Part shown: piece after piece, positions 62,925 to 64,000 of the stretch | How positions within the stretch are numbered: position 1 is the stretch's first letter | How the letters are laid out: the number at the start of each line of letters is the position of its first letter | NCBI RefSeq assembly: GCF_026626335.1 | Contig: NZ_JAPNTZ010000004.1 | Coordinates: 310,001 to 374,000 of the forward strand | Reading direction: 5' to 3' | Source of the DNA: Paractinoplanes pyxinae | GTDB taxonomy: Bacteria; Actinomycetota; Actinomycetes; Mycobacteriales; Micromonosporaceae | DNA: 64,000 bases | Translations under genes and position numbers: made by a program | Notes under the pieces: generated by a model | Database searches by the model: none | The model's input: only the letters and a program-made list of their open reading frames with translations | Told to the model about the DNA's origin: nothing

Positions 62925-64000
62925 GTGACCGACATATTCCCGAAGCCCGAACTGGACCGCCGTACGCTGCTGCGTCGCGCGGCTGCCGTCGGTCTCCTGG
63001 CCACCCCCGCCGTGGGCATGCTCAGCGCCTGTGTCGGCAGCTCCGACGAGGACACGCCGGAGCAGGCCACCGGCACGAAGTCGGCGGACAACCCGCTCGG
63101 CATCGACCCCAAGTCGGGCGTCGAGATCGTGATCTTCAACGGCGGTCTGGGCACGGACTACGCCACCAAGGTGGACACGCCGCTGTTCAACAAGAAGTGG
63201 CCGGACGCCAAGATCACGTACTCGCAGACCGAAGAGATCTCGACGGTCATCCAGCCCCGGATCAACGCCGGCAACCCGCCGGACATGATCAACAACTCGG
63301 GCTCGAAGCTGATGGACTTCGGCGCGATCGTGAAGGCGGGCCAGGCGGCCGACCTGACCGACCTGTTCGCCGCGCCGTCGCTCGACATCCAGGGCAAGAC
63401 CGTGGCCGACACCCTGGTGCCGGGCGCGATCGAGCAGGGCAGCTACGACGGCAAGCCGTTCGCGGTGAACTACTCGTACACCGTGTTCGGCCTCTGGTAC
63501 AACGCCGCGCTGTTCAAGAAGAACAGCTGGACCCCGCCCACCACCTGGGCCGAGTTCACCGCGCTGTGCGACAAGATGAAGGCCGCGGGCGTCGTGCCGT
63601 TCGGCTACGCGGGCGCCAACGCGTCGTACTACATGGTGCGGGCCATCATGACCAGCGCGGCCAAGATCGGCACCGAGCAGGTCCTGAAGGACATCGACAA
63701 CCTGAAGGAAGGCGCCTGGACCAACGACGCCATCAAGCAGGCGGCCGAGGCCTGGGCCGGCATCGGCAAGAACTACATCAACAAGACGTTCCTCGGCCTG
63801 CGCCACACCGAGGTCCAGCTGCAGCAGAACCAGGACAAGGTCGGGTTCTACCCGTGCGGCTCCTGGCTCGAGAACGAGCAGGCCAAGGACACCCCGAAGG
63901 GCTTCGAGTACGCGATCGCGGCGTACCCGAGCGTGACGGCGTCCGACAAGCTGCCGGCCACGGCGATCAACGCGGCCGCCGGTGAGATCTACTTCGCCGC
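62925..64000 (+). CDS. ngcE: NgcE-type substrate-binding lipoprotein (partial, 3' end outside window)
   Basis: The first ~358 residues are present. A twin-arginine-like lipoprotein signal (RRTLLRRAAAVGLLATPAVG then LSAC) is followed by TKSADNPLGIDPKSGVEIVIF, AGNPPDMINNSGSKLMDF, YTVFGLWYNAALFKKNSWTPP and FYPCGSWLENEQ. These match my memory of NgcE, the GlcNAc/diacetylchitobiose-binding protein of streptomycetes. GTG at 62925 has GAGGAG upstream. It is the second binding protein in the cluster; ngcF/ngcG-like permeases may follow. Confidence 0.85.
   Translation, partial: MTDIFPKPELDRRTLLRRAAAVGLLATPAVGMLSACVGSSDEDTPEQATGTKSADNPLGIDPKSGVEIVIFNGGLGTDYATKVDTPLFNKKWPDAKITYSQTEEISTVIQPRINAGNPPDMINNSGSKLMDFGAIVKAGQAADLTDLFAAPSLDIQGKTVADTLVPGAIEQGSYDGKPFAVNYSYTVFGLWYNAALFKKNSWTPPTTWAEFTALCDKMKAAGVVPFGYAGANASYYMVRAIMTSAAKIGTEQVLKDIDNLKEGAWTNDAIKQAAEAWAGIGKNYINKTFLGLRHTEVQLQQNQDKVGFYPCGSWLENEQAKDTPKGFEYAIAAYPSVTASDKLPATAINAAAGEIYFA

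Overview
The window is very GC-rich, densely packed, and uses many GTG starts with 4-bp stop/start overlaps. Its gene content (MabA/InhA-type fatty acid reductases next to an actinobacterial ferrochelatase, an AcnR-like regulator with aconitase, RIO1 kinase, DUF3097, an NgcE-type binding lipoprotein, a MurL/MurD2 pair) points to a filamentous actinomycete, most likely Micromonosporaceae (Actinoplanes or Micromonospora-like). This is a chromosomal core/near-core region. I see no rRNA, tRNA, insertion sequence, phage or CRISPR array.

Layout. 1-11.6 kb: a partial TIGR04222-type membrane protein, an AcnR-like TetR regulator, a HAD protein lacking its nucleophile, a RIO1-type kinase behind a structured leader, a four-gene coupled operon (ECF sigma, zinc anti-sigma, ABC ATPase, ABC permease), a tiny membrane protein, a cytosolic beta-lactamase-fold hydrolase coupled to a truncated CoaD paralogue, then aconitase with an AcnR-type site and an iron-box-like palindrome. 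11.2-23.3 kb: NTF2-like protein, pullulanase, methyltransferase, ECF42 sigma with its DGPF partner, two secreted lipoproteins, aminopeptidase P, PfkB kinase, a hotdog thioesterase and a YdbS/YdbT-like PH pair.

23.3-33.7 kb: moxR-DUF58-VWA, then a two-component system and secreted hydrolase, then fabG-fabI-hemH(cpfC)-HAD. With aconitase and AcnR this recalls the mycobacterial acn/moxR1/fabG1-inhA-hemZ neighbourhood, interrupted by local genes. 33.7-50.2 kb: small-molecule and cell-envelope genes (L,D-transpeptidase, two Nudix enzymes, MocR/EamA divergon, a pair of three-helix membrane proteins of which one carries TPRs, NfeD/SPFH pair, SpoU methyltransferase, PatB-type lyase). Two minisatellites lie at 46.3-46.7 kb and further simple repeats at 50.4-50.8 kb.

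51-64 kb: a very unusual Gly-rich, flavohaemoglobin-like reductase whose globin-like domain has lost the proximal His; a divergent murL/murD2 pair (alternative D-glutamate route into peptidoglycan) with a cupin gene coupled to murL; and an RpiR/SIS regulator heading a sugar ABC operon (binding lipoprotein, two permeases, then an NgcE-type second binding protein running off the window). The last region links an alternative peptidoglycan precursor route with probable aminosugar uptake. Product assignments rest on motif recognition by eye; no database search was possible.
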